A stretch of 64,000 nt of DNA from Raphanus sativus (lineage: Eukaryota; Streptophyta; Magnoliopsida; Brassicales; Brassicaceae). Where the stretch lies: NCBI RefSeq assembly GCF_000801105.2, contig NC_079515.1:38821920-38885919 (forward strand), read 5' to 3'. The notes below the pieces were generated by a model. It was not told the DNA's origin, made no database searches, and was given only the letters and a program-made list of their open reading frames with translations. The position numbers and the translations under genes were made by a program. This document shows positions 10,414 to 21,200 of the stretch, one piece after another. Each line of letters begins with the position of its first letter. The first letter of the stretch is position 1.

Positions 10414-11542
10414 ATACCGTATCCAATAAAACATTGTCAATTGGATTTCTTGTCAAAGTATATTATCCTGTTATCTTGATGCTCATCGATGTTGTCTAAC
10501 CAGATTCATTTTTGAACACAAAAATGTAAATAACTACATTCAGCAGGGGGTGTAACTATTTACAACTATTAACTACATTCATGTGGGTCAAGACCATTGA
10601 TCCTTTAAGCAATAATATGTGTTGCAGAGTAAGGACACGGTTGTGTCTGGATAATGGTGTAAAGGTCCGTACAATAATGCGATTTTCCAATAATTAAATA
10701 AGCCTTTTGGACTTATTTAGTGGTGGGTTATCATCACTTTAGCATATATTTCAACAAACAATTAAATTTCCAATGAATATACCTCATAGTGTCCACCTTA
10801 AACTCAGCCTAGATCAAAGCTAATGAACTTTCACCACATGGTGTTGAGAATAAAACATTCAGTTTTAAATGTTTTTTTGAACCCAAAGAAGGCTTTTCCT
10901 TTGCTCAAAAAAAGAAGAAAAAAAAAATGCGTTCCGACACACTAACTCTTTTTATTTCCATGTACATGCCCTATAGACATACTTTTCCGAAAAGCAAAAA
11001 TAGTTTTGGATTATCCATTTTATAGTACTAGAGTCGTTATTATATATTTTTTTAAAAATTATGTTTTGTTTGTTTGTGTCATATATCTTGGGGTTAAATA
11101 CAGAACATGGTGGAACCAATTATGAGCTTCGTAGTTGAGATATTAATAATTAAATAAATAATGATTTAGAAATAGTGTGCTTCCATTGAGGAAATCACTT
11201 AATCCATAGTGTGAAACAATTTTTTTGTGTGAAAACAACTTTTAATGTATAAAGTATATAGCACTGATGAGTTCTTTGTTATCTTAAAATAAATCATAAA
11301 ATAATCTTCACCCATAGTTATGAGTTATCCACAAAATATCATTACAATCCCAATAAAAAAAACAAATCAAATTAAGCGATTTGTTAAAACACCATGATAC
11401 ATGATCAAGCTTCAAATAAAAAGGTGATCATATATCATAATTAAATACCTTAAACGCAGTCCTTATCATTAATTCATCATTAATTACTCCCTTGTAATGC
11501 CTTTCACACACTTAACGACTCTAGTTCGTTTTTAATCTGTAT

Positions 11543-13871
11543 TCAGAAGTTGTCGTAGTTGTTGAACTGTTCTTGCTGCTGTAAAAACCAGAAGTCTTCA
11601 TCTTTTTCTCCAATGTTCCATAAACTGTCTGAAGAAGAAGAACCAACTCCATCAATATTTTCAAACCAGTCGAGGTTACTCTCATGCGTAGCTGTTAAAT
11701 CTTCGCCTAGTAGTCCAGAATAATCGAAATAATTATCCGGCAACATTTCTGGACCCACCAAATTCTGATCCGGATAATAACTATCCCCCACTTGACCCGA
11801 ATAGTATTCCGGGTTCGGTTTTGGAGCGCTGTGGTACTCCGTCAAGTCTGACACCGGAGAAACTGTCAAGCTGGAGTTTTCCGGCGTGATATAGTCGTTG
11901 CTGTTCACTACACCAAGTTGTTGTCCCATGCTGTTGTGATCATATGTCATGGATTGATTGTTAGAGGTTGTGATGCAAGATGACGTGGTGGTTGAGACCG
12001 ACGCGGATTGGATCCTCTCAACAAGCCGAGGCATCCATATATACTTCATTGTGTCTTTGAATTGTTGGCTGTTGACGTCGCATTTAAGCTGCTTTGCATG
12101 TTTTTGCACTCGCGTTCTCCAGTAGTTCTTGATTTCATTGTCTGTTCTTCCCGGTAGATATTGTGCGATTTTTGACCATCTATTCATTATAAAACACACA
12201 CATACAAATTAAATTATATACTGATTAATAAACTACTTAGTGATGGCTATTAGTTAGTATTCGTTAGGAATCTCAATGACGTTATATCATATATGTAGTT
12301 CTTTTGTACCCATAAACATTGATATACAACCAGATCCGGTCTAAAGTATAGACAAAACAACAAGTTAGAGGTTCAAGATTTTATGCGTTTACTTTTAGTT
12401 GTATTTTTTTTTTTAAACTGAACTTTTAGTTTTAGTTGTGATATCATATATATATATATATATATACACATAAATAATGGTTTAAACTTTTATTTGAATA
12501 TATGACATTATAATTTTTTTTAAATGTCGGACTAGCAAGGTATACAACGTCGCATAAGTTTGGTCATATCTCCGTTTAAAGAAAATAATGTTGTTATTCT
12601 TTTAAGTATAAAATAGTATATAGTTTTATTTGGAAAACGAAGTTACATTAATAAATGGTTAATTTGTAAAATATTTCAACTTTATTTATTTTATTTTTTG
12701 GTAAAAATGTAAGAAATTTCAACTTTATTTGTGTGGAAGAAAGAACTTAAACGATATCTTTGTGATATATAAGAGAAGTTTGACACACACACAAAAAAAA
12801 GAAAGAAGAAAAGATAGCTTATGTAACGACACAAAATAATATTAAAATTTAGGACATACCGATTGCCCCAACGGGAATGAAGTTCGAGGATCAAGAGTTG
12901 CTCTTCTAGGGTAATGTTTCCACGGCGGACGTCAGGGCGGAGATAGTTTAACCACCGTAGTCTACAGCTTTTACCAGTGCGTTGGAGTCCTGTTTCAATG
13001 GCAAAAGTATATATGATGATTAACTTATCGTCGTGTCATGTATACGTATTATGATTATTTTCATACGGAAGAAACTCTTTGGAATAACGTCTCATATTTG
13101 GTAACGTTATATAGAAACTCCCAACAAAACAAAAATGGACCGTACTATAACTATGATGCAAAATGCAAATTGTCCTTAAAGGGTCTTTTTCTTCAGCAAG
13201 CTCTCTTCCATTGAGCTAGTGCTTTTCCCGTATAGATGGTATCATTAATTTGCATTAGTTTCTTTCCTTTTCACCATTTTTAATAACCAATTTGGATATT
13301 TTATTCAAATTAAAATGGTTGATAATTGAATTCATCGCTAAAAGATCTCACTAAATTCATCAAAAGCTTTATTTATAATGAAATTATATTTTAGAAATAA
13401 GAAGAAGAGAAAAAAAAACAAAGAAACATGAGAGGTATGCACTTTTCAAAAAAAAAAACATGAGAGGTATGCACTTTCTGATTACCTATGAATGGTCTTT
13501 TCATCTATGCATAACTCTTTAAAAATAGAAAATGGGAAATCTAAAAAAAAAAAACACAAAACACACATCGTGACTGAAACATGAAAGGATTGAACATAAA
13601 GTGAACGCATCAATTATGTTATGCTGTCCTTAGACTTTAGCCAAAAAGGTGCACATAGAAGTAGAACATACATACATATAAACATATGAATATTATACAT
13701 AAAAGGAATCATGCCTGCACAACGAGAAAGAGAGTTCCATCGACCTTCTCCATGAGTAGCAATGTGATTTGCGAGCTTAAAATCTTCTTCAGCGGTCCAC
13801 GGACCTCTCTTCAGGTCCATTTCGTCTTCCATGTTGTTGTTGTTCTTGAAGCTTCTTCCTTTCTCATCCAT
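11543..13871 (-). CDS. MYB108: R2R3-MYB transcription factor MYB108 (BOS1)
   Basis: Nuclear R2R3-MYB of subgroup 20. In Arabidopsis it acts in wound, jasmonate, Botrytis and abiotic stress responses and, with MYB24, in stamen maturation. Exons are 13871-13715, 12989-12860 and 12179-11543, about 308 residues, starting [21 protein letters not shown]2 lies at about residues 20-72 and R3 at about 73-123. The regular tryptophans are visible ([64 protein letters not shown]), followed by [20 protein letters not shown]. The acidic C-terminus ends [15 protein letters not shown] and matches MYB108 rather than its paralogues. The first intron uses a GC donor (GCAG|GCATGA) in place of GT. The DNA-binding core is intact. 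Confidence 0.94.
12447..12472. repeat. (TA)n microsatellite in MYB108 intron 2
   Basis: About eleven TA dinucleotides in a row within the second MYB108 intron. Confidence 0.8.
12673..12730 (-). repeat. micro-insertion with 15-bp direct repeats in MYB108 intron 2
   Basis: ATTTCAACTTTATTT occurs at 12673-12687 and 12716-12730. The insert reads TTTTTACC followed by an A-rich tail on the minus strand, the same arrangement as the neighbouring micro-insertions. Confidence 0.5.
13425..13477 (+). repeat. oligo(A) micro-insertion with 21-bp direct repeats in MYB108 intron 1
   Basis: A 21-bp sequence beginning AACATGAGAGGTATGCAC occurs at 13425-13445 and again at 13457-13477. Only a short TTC plus A-run lies between the copies. 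This is the longest duplication of the set. Confidence 0.6.
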
Positions 13872-14039
13872 TGATGCAAACAGAAGAGACTCACAGAAGA
13901 TATTTTTGAGCTAAAAGATTGAGATTTTCTACCCTTTTTATGTGGTTTTTTGAAGAGAGAAACTGATATTTTTGGAGTTATGTGTAGATAGAAAAAGGAT
14001 GAGTTATGATAATGCACAAGAAAATAAGGAGTTGTGGGT

Positions 14040-14045
14040 TTTATA
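14040..14045 (-). promoter_or_regulatory. TATA box of MYB108
   Basis: TATAAA on the minus strand, in the context CTCTATAAAACCC, lies about 170 bp before the MYB108 start codon. It is the best-placed TATA element and would give a 5' UTR of roughly 140 nt. Confidence 0.5.
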
Positions 14046-15344
14046 GAGAGAAAAGATGGTAGTTTTCAATTTTGAAAAATAATTTTTTGGAACATGTGCG
14101 AAGAAGAGACTATACAGCCGTAATATAGGAACTCTGTATTTATCGGTTTCGTTATTAGTATCTAAAATACTTTCCTATTTTGTTTATAAACTTTATAAAA
14201 CTCAAATTCTTTTCTACGTTTTAATATTCACGATGCATAAAGGGAAACTACCGAATACGAACAGTCCACTAGCTGAAAAAAAATATTCTCTTAGCCAAGG
14301 TGAGGTTTCAAGTTCGATTCTAAATATTAACGAGGGATATTTCACATTTTGAGAAAATTATGAAAGTGAATACCTATAATTTATTTTATAAATTTTGATT
14401 CCTCTAATTTTGTAATAGAAATGATTGTAACTCATGTTAAGTAATAAGAATTTATATACTTAGTGGCGGATTATTGGCTTGCTTTGCAGAGCTGATGATT
14501 CTTTAACAAAATTAGTTTTACTGTAGCCTGGCTTATTCCAACAAACGTATATAACGACGTAATGCACAATACTAACGATAATTATTTTTTAAAAAGGGAC
14601 CACTCTCTAAAGATACCCTACGCAGCCACGTTCAAAGCAACTGTATTAAATATTAATTGTTGTGAGTTGTGATTAATTAAATATCATTCATACAGCGTAC
14701 GACGCCGAGCTAATTATTAATGCATCAGCTTGTCAACTTGGCAATTGATCAAATCGTTTTGCTTATCAACCCCAATGTTTAAGATATATATAGCAAGCGG
14801 TTTATTCATACACACGATCGTTTAGGAAAAAAAAAATTCTCAAACGATTGCATTACAGTAAACTTCGACCAAGTGGAAACCATTTAATACGAAATTGAAC
14901 ATATATAACGATCGCTTAGCTGATGGTATTTGAAAATTCTGATATTCTTTACGGTAACTAAAGAGCTTTTGTAGGTGGCACGTACATCACTGTGTTGTTA
15001 GTTGTTACTACCCAAAAGTGAGTGAAGTGTAAATGACTTGATACACACACAGAACATAATTGAGACATATATATATGTAGAAATAATTTGTCTTAGCTCC
15101 ACACATGTCTTTCTTTAAGGGAAACCACATCTTTAAAAGTTAGTCACTGGTACCTCATGAACATGATATTCCTCTTTTCTTTCTAATTGTTGTATCTAAA
15201 ATTATGGAAATATTGTAGTTAATTAAAAAACTAAATTAACTAAAATATTTCCTAGATAGGTTTGGAAAAGTACAGCAAAGCTCAATAGTCTTTACATCGG
15301 TCTCCAATTCGGGGTAAGTAACGGGAAACTGTAAAGAACCTTTT

Positions 15345-15392
15345 AAATACCAGATAATAATGTTTGACAAAAAAAAAAAATACCAGATAATA
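15345..15392 (+). repeat. oligo(A) micro-insertion with 15-bp direct repeats
   Basis: AAATACCAGATAATA occurs at 15345-15359 and 15378-15392. The insert reads ATGTTTGAC-A(n) on the plus strand. Confidence 0.6.
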
Positions 15393-16959
15393 TTTTTTGT
15401 AAGACAATTATCGCAGCCAATGGATTGGTCGATTGGGCATATCAGCACGAGGCCACGTACACCTGAAAGACGGAAATATATCCTTTTCTTGCAAGACTTG
15501 TAAGCCTTGAAGTCTAATCATGATTGATTGGTCGATATTACTATCTGATTAATGAAAATAATTAAAATAAAGAGGTAATAATGTATACTTGGTTTTCGTA
15601 AGTAATGCGATTAGGCCAAATTGTGAGACAATAAACAACGTGCCAAATTTCTGTGGGCATCATTACTAGGCACAAATCCAAAGGAACCAGTTAGAACCAC
15701 ACAAGGACGCTCGCATACATCCATGTATTCATGCATATTATCTTGTATAATAATCTTATTAAAAAAAATACTTTTTTTTGTAATTTCGCCGCAATTTAAC
15801 AAGTTATATGGTCAAGAATGTCGTAAACAAGTCCAAGAAGTTGAATTATTGCAAGGAAAATGCTTTTTCTATACAACTACGACGCAAATATTTCAACAAA
15901 ACCGAAACTAATGAGAACATATAAAACTGCATATTATGGAGAAAAAAAGAATGAGAATATGTATTTAACAAAAAAAAATTAGAAGAAAATATTTTAAGAT
16001 GGAAAACACGTTTGATCCTACAGTTTTCAGAGTGACTCTTAAGAGAAAAAATAGACATTGACCATGAATCTAGAATCCTAGATGAACAAAGATGAAAATT
16101 CTCAGCTTCACGCTTATAAAAATCGGGATATGACTCAGTTGGATAAAGACCAAAAATAAGAATTTTAACCCTTGATTTGGAATAAATAATTGTGTTGAAG
16201 AAAATGTAGGGAAGTAGAATTCCATTATCAGTTGATTTGAAGTGGACTAAATAAACAACTCCTTTTGACAATTATATTACTTACTTTGAACAAATACTAT
16301 TTGTCTTCTTTTTTTTACATTTATTGTTGCTATTTGAAATACACAATATATGCTGTTTTAAAAAAAAAATCAGATATCTTTCATATTCGGTCGCTTTACA
16401 TTACATTTTATTGCTAATAACATTTTGGTTTAGCGACACAATTAATACATAATTAGGAGTTCAGCGAATTCACAAAACTAAACAGTATCCATGACATATG
16501 AAAAAACCGTAAACTTACAACTAATAATGATCAGATTTGATGATAAAACTCACAATGGTGAAACAATATTAAAATAAGTTTGAGGAATCTGATAATATAA
16601 TGAAACATCCAGGACAAATGCCTACTTTTGACAGTTTTATTATTCTGTAAATATATATACAAGGGTGGCAAATTGCATAATGTATTATATATGATTATAA
16701 GAAGCTTCATAATGTTTTGTATAGTATTTATTATTTTTCTCATCTTATCTCTGAATGTTTTTTCAAAGACAATTTTTCGCTAACCCATTTTATGTCACTT
16801 AAAATTGCTTTACTTCTTTTAGATTTTTCATTATATAGTTTTATTTTAAAAAGACATCTTATATTTGATAGCTATTGACAAAATAATGTAAAATTACTTT
16901 TGAAACAATGGCAAAGTAAGTGTGAAAACATCAATAAAAGAAGATGAATGCCTTGTTTT

Positions 16960-17004
16960 TCTATTGGAATTACTTTTTTTTTGTGACACTCTATTGGAAT
17001 TACT
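16960..17004 (-). repeat. oligo(A) micro-insertion with 15-bp direct repeats
   Basis: TCTATTGGAATTACT occurs at 16960-16974 and 16990-17004. The insert reads TGTCAC-A(n) on the minus strand. Confidence 0.6.
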
Positions 17005-17804
17005 ATACAATAACAATCAGTGAATTGTTCTCCGGTCAAAGTAGTGAAAGACCGATCAAATTAGTGAAAGATCTTTTCGAGCCAGTCACATAACCAGAGT
17101 CAGCCTCGAGAATTTGAAAGTCTATTGCCATGTCTATGAAAAAAAAAAAATTGGAGGCCTAAAATTTTTTTTGAGAACTTATGTCTATAGAATTTTTTTA
17201 AAAAATTTCGGGGGCTTATGTCTACACATAACTCATTAGGGAGTTTCGAAGTCTCTTTGTCTTTGTTGACAATTCGATGAACACTTTGCTCAAAGCTTAC
17301 TTTTAACGTAATTTTAATTGTTAGTAGTGACTTCTCTAAGTAAACCACTTTCTTTTACATGTTACTAAAATAAAGTTATGAACATGGTTGAATATGAGAT
17401 TGTGAATTTGATAAAGATTTTTAACTATTATTTTTTATTTTTTAACGGCAACAATTATCATTTTCTTTTTGTAGCAGTAATATGGTGATAATTGTTTATA
17501 GATACCAAAACCATTTTACCATTTTAATAAAATCAGACAATGGAATTGTGACTGTGTCAATTGCATCGAACGATGGATTACTTTGATTGAATCCATATAT
17601 AGTGCAATGCTATTAAAAGAGAGCACAAAAGAATAAGGTGTTGGGTATATAAGAGAAGACCGGGCCAGAGGCCTTTTGGACTGTGCTTCTTTTCTAATCT
17701 CTACATAAGATAATACAATAAAAAAAATGTGTATTATGCTTTTAACTTTTTTTTCCAAGGAAATTTATCTCACTAATCATATATTATGATGATTCAGACA
17801 ATTT

Positions 17805-17854
17805 AACCAAAATAGTCTTCTCCTTTTGATGCCAAAAAAAAAAACCAAAATAGT
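17805..17854 (+). repeat. oligo(A) micro-insertion with 12-bp direct repeats
   Basis: AACCAAAATAGT occurs at 17805-17816 and 17843-17854. The insert reads CTTCTCCTTTTGATGCC followed by an A-run on the plus strand. Confidence 0.55.
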
Positions 17855-18226
17855 TCAACTTAACAGCATCATTTGCACATAAATAAAGACTTTAATCTTT
17901 CACCCAAATAATAATATAACAAAGACCTCAAAAAGTTATATAATCTAAAATAATATTCCAGAACAACCAGAACCACACGATTACTCAATCCCTCGCAAAC
18001 AGTACATCCTAATCCATTGAATTAGCGGGAAAACAACACAACCTTTTTTGAGTAAATATCATTAATTAAAATTACAAATCTAATCTGTTCTCGCACATGC
18101 CCATCCCCCAAACCCAATCCTCACACTTCTCTCTCTGTATATCCATCCAATCATCTCCCATGCTTTGATGATAACAGTGGAGTCCTACGACGGCGACAAC
18201 AACGACAGCGAAGACGTTAGGGTTTG

Positions 18227-21200
18227 ATGGCGGTGAAGAAGGCTAGCGAGATGTTCTCGAAGAGCTTGATCGAGGACGTTCACAGATGGGGATGCATGAA
18301 GCAGACGGGTGTGAGCCTCAGGTACATGATGGAGTTCGGTTCCACTCCCACCGAGAGAAACCTTCTGATCTCCGCGCAGTTTCTCCACAAGGAGCTCCCG
18401 ATTCGGATCGCGAGGCGCGCGATCGAGCTCGAGACGCTGCCTTATGGTCTCTCTGAGAAACCTGCCGTTTTGAAGGTACGCTCCGAGGTTCCGGTTTATT
18501 CCGGTTTAGTTATTGTGAATTGTAATTCTAGCTAAGAGATCCTTAGAACAGCTTTGTATGAGTTTGTTTTGGTAGGTGAGGGATTGGTATGTGGAGTCGT
18601 TCAGGGACATGAGAGCGTTTCCTGAGATCAAGGATACTGCTGACGAGAAAGAGTTCACTCAGATGATTAAGGCTGTTAAAGTAAGGCACAACAACGTGGT
18701 TCCCATGATGGCTCTGGGTGTTAACCAGCTGAAGAAAGGGATGAGACTCTACGAGAATCTTGATGAGATTCATCAGTTTCTTGATCGCTTCTACTTGTCT
18801 CGAATAGGGATCCGTATGCTTATCGGTAAGACTTTGTTTTTTTGTTTTCTTAAATGATTCAACTGATATATCTTTGTGTTGATACTGTTGAGGTTGTAAT
18901 GAAATGAAATTTTCAGGGCAGCATGTTGAGTTGCATAATCCGAACCCTCCGCTTCATACCGTGGGTTACATACACACCAAGATGTCTCCTATGGAGGTGG
19001 CAAGGAATGCTAGTGAAGATGCAAGGTCAATTTGTTTCAGAGAGTATGGTTCTGCTCCGGAGATAAACATATATGGCGATCCAAGTTTCACCTTTCCGTG
19101 AGTTCTTGTTCTCTTCTTTGATACATTCTGTTGTAGCTTTTGTCTCTCACATAGCCAACAATGTTTTTTTTTTCCTCTACTCCTTTTCTTAGGTATGTAC
19201 CGACCCATTTGCATCTTATGGTGTATGAGCTAGTCAAGAACTCTCTACGTGCTGTCCAAGAGAGGTTTGTTGACTCCGATAGGGTTGCACCACCAATCCG
19301 TATCATAGTTGCTGATGGAATCGAAGATGTTACAATTAAGGTTTGTTGTTATCCTCTCTGCTACGCCTTTCAGCTTTTTGTGGCACCTGCTTGAGCAAAT
19401 CATTGTTGTGGGTTGATCTTATAGGTCTCAGATGAAGGTGGAGGTATACCGAGAAGCGGTCTCCCCAAAATATTCACCTACCTCTACAGCACAGCAAGAA
19501 ACCCGCTTGAAGAAGATGTGGACTTGGGAATAGCTGATGTCCCCATAACTATGGCTGGTTATGGTTATGGTCTTCCTATTAGTCGCTTATATGCTCGCTA
19601 TTTTGGTGGAGATTTGCAGATCATATCCATGGAAGGATACGGTGAGTTCAATACTTATTCCATTTCATATTTTGAGGCCATGTTCATTAAAGTTTAGAAG
19701 AAAAAAAAAAGGGCTTATTGCAAAAGTGACTCAAAACTTGAATTCAAACAGAAAACTAACCTTTTCTTTTGACTCATTTTTTTTTTGAGTTTTTAACCCC
19801 ACATCTGCATTTTATCTACGAAAATGCCATTAACCCTTTTTTTTTTTTTTTTCGAAAATGGCTTCTTTACTGTCTCAACCTCATTTTCTTCAAGTATTTA
19901 CAATATTGCCACTGCCATGAATAGTGGGAACAACCTTGTACGAACTGTTTGGAGCTTTTAATGCCCTTTAATGCACGTAAATCTCTTTACACTCTCTCTG
20001 TTTCAATTGTTATGAACTAAAAACAACATTTCTTTCACTTTCTCTCCATATTCATCCAAAAAACTGAAGCTTTTGATTCAAAATTGTTTGGAGCCATATT
20101 TCTTTCGTTTTGACTTACGGTTGCTTTCGTTTGAGGTTCTGGGTGGTTGGAGAAGACCCTGTGTGCAAACAAAGTCATCTCACCTAGTTGAAGGTACGAA
20201 TTTGAATTTTTTTCAAAATCTGTTCGCGTAGAAGACTTACAAGTAAGTCATCTGTATGTAGAAGACTTACTGATGAGTCTTCTGGTCAAACGGACGACTT
20301 AAACTAAGTCGTCCAGCTTTGTTTGGTGAAAAAAAACAGTCCAGACGACTTATATATAAGTCGTCTACGAGAAACAGGCTAGTTTTGCATTTGACCGAAT
20401 CGTGTCAGATCTTTGACTATTTCTGGACGACTTATAATTCAGTCGTCTCTCGGAAAGTTAAAATTTCAATATTTTATTAAACTAGACGACTTACGTGTAA
20501 GTCGTCTTAGGTTAGTTTTGTAGTTGAAAAATAAAACTTCATAATTTAATTTTTACCAGACGACATAATATAAAGTCGTCCCGTCAGAAGACTTAATTTA
20601 AAGTCGTCCGGGGAAAGCAAAGTCGTCCAGAATTTTTCCCAATTAAGTCGTCCAAACCTTGCTTATCCCGGACGACCTTAAATTAAGTCGTCTAGCTGGA
20701 CGACTTTTAGTTAAGTCGTCTGGAGAAAGTTAAATTTCAAGTTTTATTTTTCAATTACAAAACTAACCTGGGACGACTTACGTGTAAGTCGTCTAGTTTG
20801 AATAAAATATTGAAATTTTTACTTTCCAGAGACGACTGATTTATAAGTCGTCCAGAAATAGTCAAAGATCTGACACGATTCGGTCAAATGCAAAACTAGC
20901 CCGTTTTTCGTAGACGACTTATATATAAGTCGTCTGAATTTTTTTTTTTAACAAACAAAGCCGGACGACTTAGAATTAAGTCGTCCCTTTTAATTTTCAA
21001 TTGCAAAAGTGACCTCTTTAGACGACTTACCTTTAAGTCTTCTGGACGACTTAAATCTAAGTCGTCTGCGATAATGTTTGTTGAACTTCTTCATTTTCTC
21101 TATGTTTACTAATGTGTTTTATTTTGAATATTTGCAGATGATTTTTAAGTTACATGCAGTGTATGGAGAATGGTTGTTGAGAGATTTCCGTTGGGATTTT

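Larger units (their letters stand above)
8911..11542. other. intergenic between the retrotransposon and MYB108
   Basis: About 2.6 kb of AT-rich DNA without a convincing gene on either strand. It contains at least four oligo(A/T) micro-insertions flanked by direct repeats (9001-9044, 9278-9323, 9358-9415, 10361-10413) and the MYB108 3' flank. Confidence 0.6.
13872..18226. other. intergenic between MYB108 and PDK (divergent promoters)
   Basis: About 4.3 kb, strongly AT-rich. It holds the MYB108 promoter, three micro-insertions (15345-15392, 16960-17004, 17805-17854) and a possible tRNA-derived relic near 14290-14340 (GGTTTCAAGTTCGATTC resembles a B box). The longest frames are low-complexity and match nothing recognised. 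The stretch just before 18226 is CT-rich and is probably the PDK 5' UTR. Confidence 0.55.

Noticed and set aside
14270..14345. tRNA-like B box GGTTTCAAGTTCGATTC as a SINE
   Set aside because: No clear A box, tail or duplication; noted in the intergenic entry only as a possible relic.
15846..16271. A 141-codon minus-strand frame in the MYB108-PDK intergenic region
   Set aside because: Low-complexity, Phe/Ser/Ile-rich, AT-driven frame with no recognisable domain or splice context.
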